Source of the DNA: Dokdonella fugitiva
Lineage (GTDB): Bacteria > Pseudomonadota > Gammaproteobacteria > Xanthomonadales > Rhodanobacteraceae
Assembly: GCF_004342425.1 (NCBI RefSeq)
Contig: NZ_SLWQ01000004.1
Location: 162,019 to 226,018 of the forward strand
Length of the DNA: 64,000 nucleotides
Direction of reading: 5' to 3'
The notes under the pieces were generated by a model that made no database searches, had not been told where the DNA came from, and saw only the letters and a program-made list of their open reading frames with translations. Position 1 is the stretch's first letter; each line of letters starts with the position of its first letter. Made by a program: the position numbers and the translations under genes. This document shows, in pieces, positions 37,583-46,342 of this stretch.

Positions 37583-39430
37583 ATGGCCGCTGCCCCTGCG
37601 AGTGCCGCGTTCCACGCCGCGCGCCGCCGCCTGTTCGACGCCGTCTTCGCCGCGGTCGCTCCACCGACCGACCCGAACCTGTCGCGTCGCCGCCCGGGTC
37701 GCGACGGCATATTCGACGACCTGCCCGCGAGTCCCGATGCGCTCACGCCACCGCCGGCCTCGGTGCGCTGGCTCACGCGCGCGACCTTCGGCTACTCGAT
37801 CGTGGACGCCATCGCGTTCAACGCGCTCGGCAGCACCGACGAGGCGCGCTGGCAGGCCTGGGTCGACCAGCAGCTGTCACCGGCAACGATCAACGACGCC
37901 GTCTGCGACGCCCTGCTCGCGAACGCCGGCTTCACCACGCTCTCCAGGACGCCCGAGCAACTGTGGGCTGCGCGCGAGGCGAGCAGCAACTACTTCCAGC
38001 GCATGCTGCCGATCGCCGAGACCGAGTGCGCGACGCTGATCCGCCAGCTGCACAGCAAGCGCCAGCTGTTCGAGGTCATGGTTTCGTTCTGGCACGACCA
38101 TTTCAGCGTGTTCGGCTGGGACTACGACGGCGGGCCGCTGTTCCCGCCGTTCGACCGCGATGCGATCCGCCCCAACGTGTTCGGCAATTTCCGCGCGATG
38201 CTGCAGGCGACCTGCCAGTCGGCGGCGATGATGTACATGCTCGACCTGTACGGCAGCGTGTCGGGCCATCCGAATGAAAACTACGCGCGCGAACTGATGG
38301 AGTTGCACACGCTCGGCGCGGAGAACTATGCGGGCATCGTCGCCAACCCCGACAGCTTCAACAACATGAACGCGCTCGGCCACTTCACCGCGTGGGACGG
38401 CGAGGAGGAACGCCTGCGCTACGTCGACGACGACGTTTACGAGGCCGCCCGCGCGTTGACCGGCTGGACGATCTCGGGATCGAACTGGTGGGGACCGGTC
38501 GGCGGTGCGGCACCCGGCACGTTCGCCTACGACGACACCCGCCACGACCAGGCACCGAAGCACGTGCTCGCGCGCTATTTCGCCCCGTACCAGGCCCAGG
38601 GCGACGGCACCCGGCTGTTCGACATGCTCGCGCAGCATCCGGGTACCGCGCATTTCATCGCCGGCAAGCTGTGCCGCCGCTTCATCGGCGACGTCGTCCC
38701 CGACTCGCTGGTGCAGGCCGCGGCCAACCTGTTCCACCAGCAATGGCAGGCCCCCGACCAGATCGCGCAGGTGGTTGCCTTCATCCTGCACTCCAACGAG
38801 TTCAAGACCGGCTGGGGCACGAAGATGAAAAGCCCCGCGCGCAGCGTCGTCAGCGCGCTGCGTGCGACGATGTCCGGCTTCGTGCCGGTACCGGACAACA
38901 CGTCGACCTACACGCCCACCGAGGAACTTCTCGGCCGGATGCAGGCGGCCGGGCAACGCCTGTTCTACTGGCCCGCGCCTAACGGCTATCCCGACACGAT
39001 CAGCGCGTGGTCGAGCACGGGCGCGCTCGGCCTCACGCTCAAGCTGCTGCCACGCCTGCTCGAGATGCACGAGACGGAGAGCTACAACAACGCGTATCCC
39101 TTCATCGTCGACATCCAGGGCCAGACGCTCGCCGCGTTCCCCGACCCGGCCGATCGCACCGCGGCGAAGATCATCGGCTATTGGTGCGACCGCATCCTCG
39201 GCTACCGGCCACAGCCGACCTTCGGCGTCGTGCTCGACTTCTTCCGCCAGGAAGCCGCGGCGGCCGATCCGCTCGACCTCGTGACCGATTCGACCAGCAA
39301 CGGCCAGCCGCAACATGTCGGCGTCTGGCACCTCAACCCGCCGAACACGCTGTCCAGGCATTACACGATCGCGCGCCTGCGCGTCGCGATCGGCATGCTC
39401 CTGTGCTCACCCGAATTCCTGCGCCGCTGA
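37583..39430 (+). CDS. DUF1800-family protein
   Basis: The 615-residue protein is of the DUF1800 family, with RWLTRATFGYS near the start and the FWHDHFSVFGWDYDG block. The family-typical NYARELMELHTLGAENY and ARALTGW segments follow. It lacks an obvious signal peptide at this start, which has GGAG about eight bases upstream. DUF1800 genes are nearly always followed by a DUF1501 gene, as here; function is unknown, and both are thought to be exported or envelope linked. Confidence 0.9.
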   Translation: MAAAPASAAFHAARRRLFDAVFAAVAPPTDPNLSRRRPGRDGIFDDLPASPDALTPPPASVRWLTRATFGYSIVDAIAFNALGSTDEARWQAWVDQQLSPATINDAVCDALLANAGFTTLSRTPEQLWAAREASSNYFQRMLPIAETECATLIRQLHSKRQLFEVMVSFWHDHFSVFGWDYDGGPLFPPFDRDAIRPNVFGNFRAMLQATCQSAAMMYMLDLYGSVSGHPNENYARELMELHTLGAENYAGIVANPDSFNNMNALGHFTAWDGEEERLRYVDDDVYEAARALTGWTISGSNWWGPVGGAAPGTFAYDDTRHDQAPKHVLARYFAPYQAQGDGTRLFDMLAQHPGTAHFIAGKLCRRFIGDVVPDSLVQAAANLFHQQWQAPDQIAQVVAFILHSNEFKTGWGTKMKSPARSVVSALRATMSGFVPVPDNTSTYTPTEELLGRMQAAGQRLFYWPAPNGYPDTISAWSSTGALGLTLKLLPRLLEMHETESYNNAYPFIVDIQGQTLAAFPDPADRTAAKIIGYWCDRILGYRPQPTFGVVLDFFRQEAAAADPLDLVTDSTSNGQPQHVGVWHLNPPNTLSRHYTIARLRVAIGMLLCSPEFLRR

Positions 39431-39443
39431 GGGGTCGATCGCC

Positions 39444-40862
39444 ATGAATGCATTCAATCGCCGCGATTTCCTCAAGGGATGCTGCGTCACCGCGCTCGCC
39501 GCGGGTCCGGGCAGCCGCGCCCGCGCCTGGTTCGCACCGCCGGACCTGCTGCCGGCGGCGGCGACCGAAGACACGCTCGTGGTCGTGTTCCTGCGCGGCG
39601 CGATGGATGGCCTCAGCCTGTTGCCGCCCGGCGCGTCGAGCCCGTATCGCGCCGACTACGAGGCTGCGCGCACGAATACGCGCGTACCGGTATCGGGCGC
39701 GGGCGCCGCGCTCGCGCTCGCCAACACCACGTGGGCGCTGCATCCGCGTGCGACGGGTTTGCATGCGCTCTACCAGGCCGGCCACGCCGCGTTCGTCGTC
39801 GCGGCCGGACAGATGCAGCCGAACCCGGTCGTGCGCAGCCATTTCGAAGCGCAGTCCAATCTCGAGTTCGGCGTCGGTGGCGGCAGCGGCAACGGCATCG
39901 GCTGGCTTACGCGCCACCTCGTCAGCGGCGGCCTGCCCGCGAACGTGCCGCTGCCGGCCGTGTCGATGGGCAGCATCACCGCCAGCAGCCTGCTCGGCAG
40001 CAGCGACGCGATCACGATGAACAGCGGTTCGGACTTCCGCCTCGACACGTTCCACTGGTCGTGGCAGGACGACGATGCCGCGCACGGTATCGTCGGTGCG
40101 GTCGGCCGCATGAATGCGCTGTGGAGCGGCAGCACGACACAGCTCGAACGCGCCGGCCGCGAGACGCTCGATTCACTCGCGCTGTTGCGACCGATCGACT
40201 TCAATCCCTGGGACGCGACGAACCACCCGAACGGCTACCAGCCGACCGGCGGCGCCAACTACACGCTGGCCTACAACAGTGGTTTCGGCGCCCAGCTGCG
40301 CAATGTCGCGCAGATGATCAAGCTCAACCTCGGGCTGCGCGCGGTCACCATCGACCTCGGCAACTGGGACACGCACGTCGGCCAGGGCAACCCGACGCAG
40401 AGCTACGACTGGTTCGGCAACCAGGTGGAAAGCCTCTCGCAGGGCCTGTCGGCGTTCTACACCGACCTTTCGACCGCCGCGCAGGGCAACCTCATGCAGC
40501 GCGTCAGCGTGATCGTGGTCAGCGAGTTCGGCCGGCGCGTGCTCGAGAATGCCGATGGCGGCACCGACCACGGCTACGGCAACGTGATCACGGTGCTCGG
40601 CGGCACGGTGAACGGCGCGCACGTCTACGGCACCTTCCCGGGACTCGCGACCGCGCAGCTGTACGAGGGCACCGACGTCGCGGTGACGACGGACTACCGC
40701 CGGGTGATTTCCGAGGCGCTGATCCGCCGCATGGGCAATCCGAACATCTACTACGCGTTCCCCGGTTACTCGGGCTATGCGCCGCTCGGCATCTTCCAGG
40801 GCAGCGACCTGCCCCCGACGGGCTACGACCAGATCTTCGGCAACGGGTTCGACGCGGCCTGA
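39444..40862 (+). CDS. DUF1501-family Tat-exported protein
   Basis: The 472-residue protein has a twin-arginine leader (NRRDFLKGCCVTALAAG). The DUF1501 body shows VVVFLRGAMDGLSLLPPG, ALHPRATGLHALYQAGHAA, LGNWDTHVGQ and VSEFGRRVLENADGGTDHG. The conserved His/Asp-rich loops recall alkaline phosphatase superfamily folds. The C-terminus YDQIFGNGFDAA carries a short motif also seen on the subtilase of this window. It directly follows the DUF1800 gene and probably works with it. Confidence 0.9.
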   Translation: MNAFNRRDFLKGCCVTALAAGPGSRARAWFAPPDLLPAAATEDTLVVVFLRGAMDGLSLLPPGASSPYRADYEAARTNTRVPVSGAGAALALANTTWALHPRATGLHALYQAGHAAFVVAAGQMQPNPVVRSHFEAQSNLEFGVGGGSGNGIGWLTRHLVSGGLPANVPLPAVSMGSITASSLLGSSDAITMNSGSDFRLDTFHWSWQDDDAAHGIVGAVGRMNALWSGSTTQLERAGRETLDSLALLRPIDFNPWDATNHPNGYQPTGGANYTLAYNSGFGAQLRNVAQMIKLNLGLRAVTIDLGNWDTHVGQGNPTQSYDWFGNQVESLSQGLSAFYTDLSTAAQGNLMQRVSVIVVSEFGRRVLENADGGTDHGYGNVITVLGGTVNGAHVYGTFPGLATAQLYEGTDVAVTTDYRRVISEALIRRMGNPNIYYAFPGYSGYAPLGIFQGSDLPPTGYDQIFGNGFDAA

Positions 40863-40953
40863 GGCGAATCGCGTCGCTCCCGCAGGCGCCTGCGCGGCAA
40901 TGATGCCGCTCGCGGGAATGCCGGCATGCCCCGAAGGTTTCCCCGGCGACGGC

Positions 40954-41874
40954 TCACTCGCCGCCGCACTGGAACCAGATCAGGTCGGCGTCGTCGACCT
41001 GGTGCGCCTGGCCGAGGCTGATCGTGCCGCTACGCCGCAGGTGGGTTTCGTCGCGGTGCACGAACAACTCGTCGTCGTCGCCGATCTTCAGCCAGCTGCC
41101 ATTGGTCGAGCGGTCGGCGAGCATGAAATAGCCGCGCTTCCACTCGATCAGGGCGTGGTTGCGCGAGACCCATTCGGTCTCGACGACGAGGCTGCTGGCG
41201 GGATCGCGGCCGATCGAGAACGGCGTGCCCTCGTCGACTTCGAATACCTGGCTCTTGAAGCGCAGGATCAGGCGCGGGCGATCCGGCGGCGCTGCGTCGA
41301 TCGCGGTCATCACCCGCTGCACGGTCGTCACGTGCGCGACGTCTTCCTGCCACAGCACGTCGACGATCTCGATCGGCGCCTGCTTGCCGAGCACCCACGC
41401 GCTGCCGAGCGGGCGCACGCGCAGCCCGGTCGTGTTGGTCACGCCGTTGACGGTGCTCGCGGTCGCGACGATCTGGTCACGGCGCGCGAGGCTCTTGTCG
41501 GCCATGCGCGCGGCGGTGTTGACCGCGTCGCCGAACACGTCGCCGTTCTCGACCAGCGCGTCGCCGTGGTGCAGGCCGATGCGGATCGCGAGGTTGTCGC
41601 GCTGGAATTCCGGATCGGATTTGATGCGCCGGTGCATGTCGGTCGCGGCGAGCAGCCCGTTCAGGGGCGCCGGGAACGTGCACATGATCTCGTCGCCGAT
41701 CGTCTTGACGACGCGGCCGCCGTGGCGCGCCGAGACCTCGGCCAGCGCGAGCAGCACGTTGGCGACGATGCGGCGCGCGACCTCGTCGCCGCGCGTCTCG
41801 AACAGCCGCGTGCTGCCGGAGACATCGGCGAACAGGATCGTCAGGGGGTGGCGCTCGGTCATTGTGGAAATCAT
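40954..41874 (-). CDS. Class III adenylate/guanylate cyclase with C-terminal FHA domain
   Basis: The roughly 306-residue cytoplasmic protein has a class III cyclase domain followed by an FHA phosphothreonine-binding domain. The two metal Asp residues are in ILFADVSGST and GDEIMCTF. A Lys precedes the second (VVKTIGDE) and the transition-state residues are in VFGDAVNTAARM. The FHA core is FSIGRDPASSLVV, VSRNHALIEW and DRSTNGSWL. All catalytic positions look intact. Start at 41874 or 41862 is uncertain. It may couple cyclic nucleotide output to Ser/Thr kinase signals. Confidence 0.88.
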   Translation of the reverse strand: MISTMTERHPLTILFADVSGSTRLFETRGDEVARRIVANVLLALAEVSARHGGRVVKTIGDEIMCTFPAPLNGLLAATDMHRRIKSDPEFQRDNLAIRIGLHHGDALVENGDVFGDAVNTAARMADKSLARRDQIVATASTVNGVTNTTGLRVRPLGSAWVLGKQAPIEIVDVLWQEDVAHVTTVQRVMTAIDAAPPDRPRLILRFKSQVFEVDEGTPFSIGRDPASSLVVETEWVSRNHALIEWKRGYFMLADRSTNGSWLKIGDDDELFVHRDETHLRRSGTISLGQAHQVDDADLIWFQCGGE

Positions 41875-41984
41875 AGCGAATCCACGCGGGGCCGGCATTC
41901 GGCGTGCCGCGCACCCGGTGCGTGAACCGACGCGCACCGAGGTTCGACTGCGGGCGCCGCCATCGCGGCACCCCCGTTCATGGA

Positions 41985-44291
41985 CTAGCCGGCCAGCTCG
42001 CGTGCCGCGGCGACGATGTCGGCGTCGCCGGGCAGCACGAGGAAGGCGGCGCCCGCGAGCGGCGTATAGGTGTCGGCACCGACGACGCGGCGCAGCGGCC
42101 TGGCGCCCTCGCCCGCCTCGACGATCGCGGTGATCACGCCTTCGCCGACGCCGGCGGAGTGGCGTCCCTCGTCGACGACGAGGATGCGCCTGGCGCGCTT
42201 CGCCTGCTCGCCGATGAACGCCTCGTTGAGCGGCACCAGCCAGCGCAGGTCGATCGTGCGCACCGTCCAGCCGAGCGTCTTCTCGATCTCGCGCGCCGCG
42301 CGCAGGCTCATGGGCACGCCGTTGCCGTAGGTGAAGATCACGAGATCCGCGAGCTCGGAGCCGGGGGCCGGACCTCGGCCGACACCGGCGCCGCTTTCGT
42401 AGATGCGGCCCTCACCGAGCGGCATCGCCTGGTCGGGGGCGGGATACGCGGTGAGCCATTGGCCATCGCCGGGTTCGTACAGGTCCTTGGTCATGTACAG
42501 CGCAATGGGCTCGAGGAATACGGTCACGCGCCCGTCGACCTTGGCGAGCGCGGCGAGCGTGCGCAACATCGTCGCGGCATCGTCGCCGCGCGAGGGACAG
42601 CCGACGACGAGGCCGGGGATGTCGCGCAGCGCGGCGATCGAATTGTCGTTGTGGAAGTGACCGCCGAACCCGCGCTGGTAACCGAGGCCGGCGATGCGCA
42701 CGACCATCGGGTTGCGGTACTGGTCGTTGGAGAAGAACTGCAGCGACGCCGCCTCGCCGCGGATCTGGTCGCAGGCGTTGTGGAAGTACGCGAGGTACTG
42801 GATCTCGGGCACCGGCAGCATGCCCATGTTGGCGTAGCCCTGCGCGAGGCCGAGGATCATCGTCTCGTCGAGCAGCGTGTTGAACACGCGTGCGTTCCTG
42901 AACGCCTTGTGCAGGCCCTTGGTGACCGTGTACACGCCGCCCTTCTGCGCGACGTCCTCGCCGAACAACAAGGTCTCCGGGTACTTGCAGAACAGGTCGT
43001 GCAACGCGTTGTTGATCTGGATCGCGAGGTGGCGCGGAGCGAGCTTCTCGGGCAGCTTGTCCTCGCCGCCGAACACGGCGAGGCGCCGGTCGGCGTAGTC
43101 GGCGCGCTTCGCCTCGGCGGCGACCTTGTCGGGCGTGTACGGCGCGAGAGGCGCCATCACGTCCTCGAGCTTGTCGAGCTTGGGACGACGATCCGCTTCT
43201 TCCGCGGCGGCGAAGCACTTCCTGCGGATGTCCTCGTATTTCGCGAGCAGCGATTCCTTCGTGTACAGGCCCGATTCGAGCGCGATCGCCGCGCTGCGCA
43301 GCAGCGGATCGGTCGCCTCGACCGCGACCAGTTCCTCGATGCTGCGCCATTCGATCTCGAAATCGGTGCCGGCGTGACCCATGATGCGCGTCGTGCGCAG
43401 GTGCAGGAACGTCGGCCGGCGCGTCGTGCGGCAGTGATGGACCGCGCGCGCGACCTGCTCGTAGCCTTCCGCCAGGTCGAGGCCGTCGGCGTAGAAGTAG
43501 TCGAGGCCGTCGCGATTGCGGAACGCGTTGCCTACCCAGCCTCCCGGCGTCTTCACCGAGATGCCGATGCCGTTGTCCTCGCAGACGAACAACACCGGCG
43601 CGGGCAGCTTCTGGTACGCGGTCCACTGCGCCGCGTTGAACGCGGTCTGCGCGGTCGCATGGTTCGACGACGCGTCGCCGAACGAACAGATCGCGATCGA
43701 GTCCGCCGGGATGGGCAACGCATGGCCGATACGCCGCGCCTGTTCGATCGCGACCGCGGTGCCGAGCGCCTTCGGCAGGTGCGAGGCGATCGTCGAGGTC
43801 TGCGGCAACACCCACAGCGGCTTGCTGCCCCACACCTTGTGGCGGCCGCCCGAGGCGGGGTCGTCCTTGCTCGCGGCGAACGACAGCGCCGAATCCATGA
43901 TCGGATCCATGCCCGGCAGCTTGCGGAAGCGCTCGGCCATCAGCGCGCCGCTGCGGTAGTGCAGGAACGCGGGGTCGGTATGGCGCGTCAGGCGCGCGAC
44001 CATCGCGTTGCCTTCGTGGCCGGACGAGCCGATCGTGTAGAACACCTTGTTCTTCACGCGCAATACGCGCGCCATCAGGTCGAGGTGGCGCGAAACCAGC
44101 TGCGATTCGAACAGCTCGATGAAATCGAGCGCGGTGCACAGGCTGCCGGGCAGCACCGGCTCGTCGGCGCGCGGTGCGCGGCGCGGCGTGCCGCTCCAGG
44201 CCTGCACGAACTCGGCGAAATTCTGGTCGCAGACTTCGGCGCGGTTGACATTCTTGTGGCGGGCGGGGATGGGATTGGGAATCGCGTTCAT
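41985..44291 (-). CDS. Fused alpha-beta E1 of a branched-chain-type 2-oxoacid dehydrogenase
   Basis: The 768-residue protein joins an alpha-type E1 (thiamine diphosphate loop GDASSNHATAQTAFNAAQWT ending in CEDNGIGIS, residues about 60-370) to a beta-type E1 (EKLAPRHLAIQINNALHDLF, then LFGEDVAQKGGVYTVTKGL, residues about 415-768). Such E1 fusions decarboxylate branched-chain 2-oxoacids from Leu, Ile and Val. The E2 and E3 genes are not in the window. A GST gene follows its upstream end, 26 bases away. Pyruvate or 2-oxoglutarate specificity is less likely from the alpha-type sequence. Confidence 0.9.
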   Translation of the reverse strand: MNAIPNPIPARHKNVNRAEVCDQNFAEFVQAWSGTPRRAPRADEPVLPGSLCTALDFIELFESQLVSRHLDLMARVLRVKNKVFYTIGSSGHEGNAMVARLTRHTDPAFLHYRSGALMAERFRKLPGMDPIMDSALSFAASKDDPASGGRHKVWGSKPLWVLPQTSTIASHLPKALGTAVAIEQARRIGHALPIPADSIAICSFGDASSNHATAQTAFNAAQWTAYQKLPAPVLFVCEDNGIGISVKTPGGWVGNAFRNRDGLDYFYADGLDLAEGYEQVARAVHHCRTTRRPTFLHLRTTRIMGHAGTDFEIEWRSIEELVAVEATDPLLRSAAIALESGLYTKESLLAKYEDIRRKCFAAAEEADRRPKLDKLEDVMAPLAPYTPDKVAAEAKRADYADRRLAVFGGEDKLPEKLAPRHLAIQINNALHDLFCKYPETLLFGEDVAQKGGVYTVTKGLHKAFRNARVFNTLLDETMILGLAQGYANMGMLPVPEIQYLAYFHNACDQIRGEAASLQFFSNDQYRNPMVVRIAGLGYQRGFGGHFHNDNSIAALRDIPGLVVGCPSRGDDAATMLRTLAALAKVDGRVTVFLEPIALYMTKDLYEPGDGQWLTAYPAPDQAMPLGEGRIYESGAGVGRGPAPGSELADLVIFTYGNGVPMSLRAAREIEKTLGWTVRTIDLRWLVPLNEAFIGEQAKRARRILVVDEGRHSAGVGEGVITAIVEAGEGARPLRRVVGADTYTPLAGAAFLVLPGDADIVAAARELAG

Positions 44292-44317
44292 GGCGTGGGA
44301 ATCCGGAAGGCGCGGGA

Positions 44318-44971
44318 TCAGAGGGAGCGTGCGATTCGTTCGGCGTTTTCGGCCGCGATCGGCGGCATCGGCACGAAGCCGGGCTGCGATTCGATCCGTC
44401 CGAGCCACGCGCGCAACGCGGGATACGCGGCGAGCGCGATGCCGCCCTCCTCCGCGCAATGCGTGTACGCGTACAACGCGATGTCGGCGATGCCGTAGCC
44501 GGTCGCGCCGAACCAGTCGTGCGCGGAAAGATGCTTCTCCATCACGGCGAGCGCCTGATGGCCGCGCTCGCGCAAGCGCGGCAGGTCGGCACGGCGCGGC
44601 GAATCGAGCGGCGTCCAGCCGCAGATGAAGCGCGCGACCGCGACGTAGGGTTCGTGGCTGTACTGCTCGAAGAACATCCACGACAGCGTCTGCGCGCGCT
44701 GCCAGGTGTCGCCCGCGAAATACGCGGTGCCTTCGGCGAGCCAGTAGAGGATCGCGTTCGACTCGACCAGGATGCGGCCGTCGCCGGTTTCGATCATCGG
44801 CACGCGGCCGTTCGGATTCTTGGCGAGGTACTCGGGCGTGCGCGTCGCGCCGTGCGCGCTGTCGGTTTCGATCCACCGATAATCGCGGCCTTCGACGCGA
44901 CCGAGGTGGCCGAGCAGCATGCGCAGCTTGTGGCAGTTGCCCGACGGCGAATAGCCGTGGATGGTGATCAC
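44318..44971 (-). CDS. Glutathione S-transferase family protein
   Basis: The 217-residue protein has a thioredoxin-like N-terminal domain (ITIHGYSPSGNCHKLRMLL, Ser/Cys active-site region, ILVESNAILYWLAEG glutathione-binding loop). An all-helical C-terminal domain follows. It is translated from a GTG at 44971 overlapping the upstream GNAT gene stop (GTGA). The substrate is unknown; Gst enzymes conjugate glutathione to electrophiles or act in isomerisation. It lies in a minus-strand run with the fused E1. Confidence 0.87.
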   Translation of the reverse strand: MITIHGYSPSGNCHKLRMLLGHLGRVEGRDYRWIETDSAHGATRTPEYLAKNPNGRVPMIETGDGRILVESNAILYWLAEGTAYFAGDTWQRAQTLSWMFFEQYSHEPYVAVARFICGWTPLDSPRRADLPRLRERGHQALAVMEKHLSAHDWFGATGYGIADIALYAYTHCAEEGGIALAAYPALRAWLGRIESQPGFVPMPPIAAENAERIARSL

Positions 44972-45516
44972 GCGCGTGCTCCGTTGCGTCGTGCGAGCCA
45001 GTCTTCGCGCGACTGGCCCCAGATGTCGATGCGCACGTCCTCGTGCGGCGGCGGCAAGCGTCCGGGGCCGCGATTGACCGAGCCGAGCCGGCGCGCGACC
45101 GCCTGCGAGGCGACATTTTCCGGCGCGATCGAATGGATGACCTCGCTCCAGCCGAGGTTTGCGAACGCCCAGTCGGTCGCCGCGGTCGCGGCTTCGGTGG
45201 CGTAGCCCTTGCCCCACGCGGACGGATGGAATGCCCAGCCGACCTCGGTACCGGGCCAGCCCTCCGGCTGCCAAGGCCCCGCCTGGCCGACCCAGCGGCC
45301 GCTCGCCTTCTCGACCACCGAGAACATCGCGTAGCCTTGCAGCATCCACGCACCGGGCATCTGCAGGAACTTGCGCCACGCCGGCGCGCGCAGCAGCACG
45401 CCGCCGATGTGGCGCGCGGCGTCCTCGTTCGCGTGCATCTCCGCGTACGCGTCGAAATCCTCGATGCGCGGCAGGCGAAGAAGGAGACGTTCGGTTTCTA
45501 TGCGCGGGTCCTGCAT
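44968..45516 (-). CDS. GNAT acetyltransferase, RimJ/RimL-like
   Basis: The roughly 182-residue protein begins QDPRIETERLLLRLPRIEDF, the RimJ/RimL-type opening. The acetyl-CoA binding segment VGWAFHPSAWGKGYATEAATAA and the VIHSIAPENVASQAVARRLG motif follow. Such proteins acetylate amino groups of proteins or small molecules. The start at 45516 has GAGG nine bases upstream; an ATG at 45531 is in frame. It overlaps the GST start by four bases. Confidence 0.88.
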   Translation of the reverse strand: MQDPRIETERLLLRLPRIEDFDAYAEMHANEDAARHIGGVLLRAPAWRKFLQMPGAWMLQGYAMFSVVEKASGRWVGQAGPWQPEGWPGTEVGWAFHPSAWGKGYATEAATAATDWAFANLGWSEVIHSIAPENVASQAVARRLGSVNRGPGRLPPPHEDVRIDIWGQSREDWLARRNGARA

Positions 45517-45553
45517 CCGACAGGTCCTCATGAAGTGGCCTTCGACGTAACGG

Positions 45554-46342
45554 CTACTTCTCGAACTCGCAGGCCGGTACCGTTTTCCGGAGCAACCCCG
45601 ACGCCGAGATATCGTGTCCGATGCCGCGATTGACGATCCGCACGAGGTCCTCGCGAAACGGTTGCAGGTCCTTCGCGGTCAAATCCTTGAGATTGGCCAC
45701 GTCCATGGATGCGGTCGGAATACGCTTCCGGCATCGCACCGGGCCTTCGTGCCTCATCATCGCCAGCGGCTCCCCGGTGAGGACGTCCGCGTAGACGAGC
45801 GAGAACAGCGTCGCCTCGCTCGGCTTGAACCCCATGATGGAAAGGACCCCGTAGCCGCTGTATCTCGCGACCGAATTGGGCACGACCTGCGTCTCGGCGC
45901 CGCGAAGCACGATCACGGCGGTCGCTCGATTGCCGTCCAGCAGGCTCTTGAACCACGCCGCGAAAGTCGGGTCGACGTGGAACTCGGACCACCCCGTCCG
46001 CAGATGCGCGCCCTTGCGCAACGCGTCCAGCCTTTGCGGGTCCGGCTCGACCTTCACCACGTCGTTGCCTTCGGCCTTGAACAGCGCGGTCACGTACGCT
46101 TCCGCACTGGCCGGAACATTCCAGTCGTTTTCGATCGGTTCGTTGTAGTTGCCGAACACGGTCATGCCCATGTGTGCGTTCATCACGGCGGAATCGAGCG
46201 TGTCGATCAGCACGATCCGCGTACCGGTCACCGGTTGCGTTCTGGGTTGGGTGTTCGTTACACAGCCCGATGACATGATCGCCAGGGCCGCCGCGAACGC
46301 GGCGAAGATCGATCCGTTGGACACGCTCATGAATGCCGCCAT
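45554..46342 (-). CDS. Predicted lipoprotein of unknown function
   Basis: The roughly 262-residue product has an N-terminal hydrophobic leader (SIFAAFAAALAIMSSGC) with a possible lipobox at Cys, though the residue at -3 (Ser) is unusual. The body is 220 residues without a recognised domain; segments such as RIVLIDTLDSAVMNAHMG and EAYVTALFKAEGNDVVKVE are visible. The start at 46342 overlaps the gcdH stop (TGATG); an ATG at 46330 may be used. No function can be assigned. Confidence 0.7.
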   Translation of the reverse strand: MAAFMSVSNGSIFAAFAAALAIMSSGCVTNTQPRTQPVTGTRIVLIDTLDSAVMNAHMGMTVFGNYNEPIENDWNVPASAEAYVTALFKAEGNDVVKVEPDPQRLDALRKGAHLRTGWSEFHVDPTFAAWFKSLLDGNRATAVIVLRGAETQVVPNSVARYSGYGVLSIMGFKPSEATLFSLVYADVLTGEPLAMMRHEGPVRCRKRIPTASMDVANLKDLTAKDLQPFREDLVRIVNRGIGHDISASGLLRKTVPACEFEK

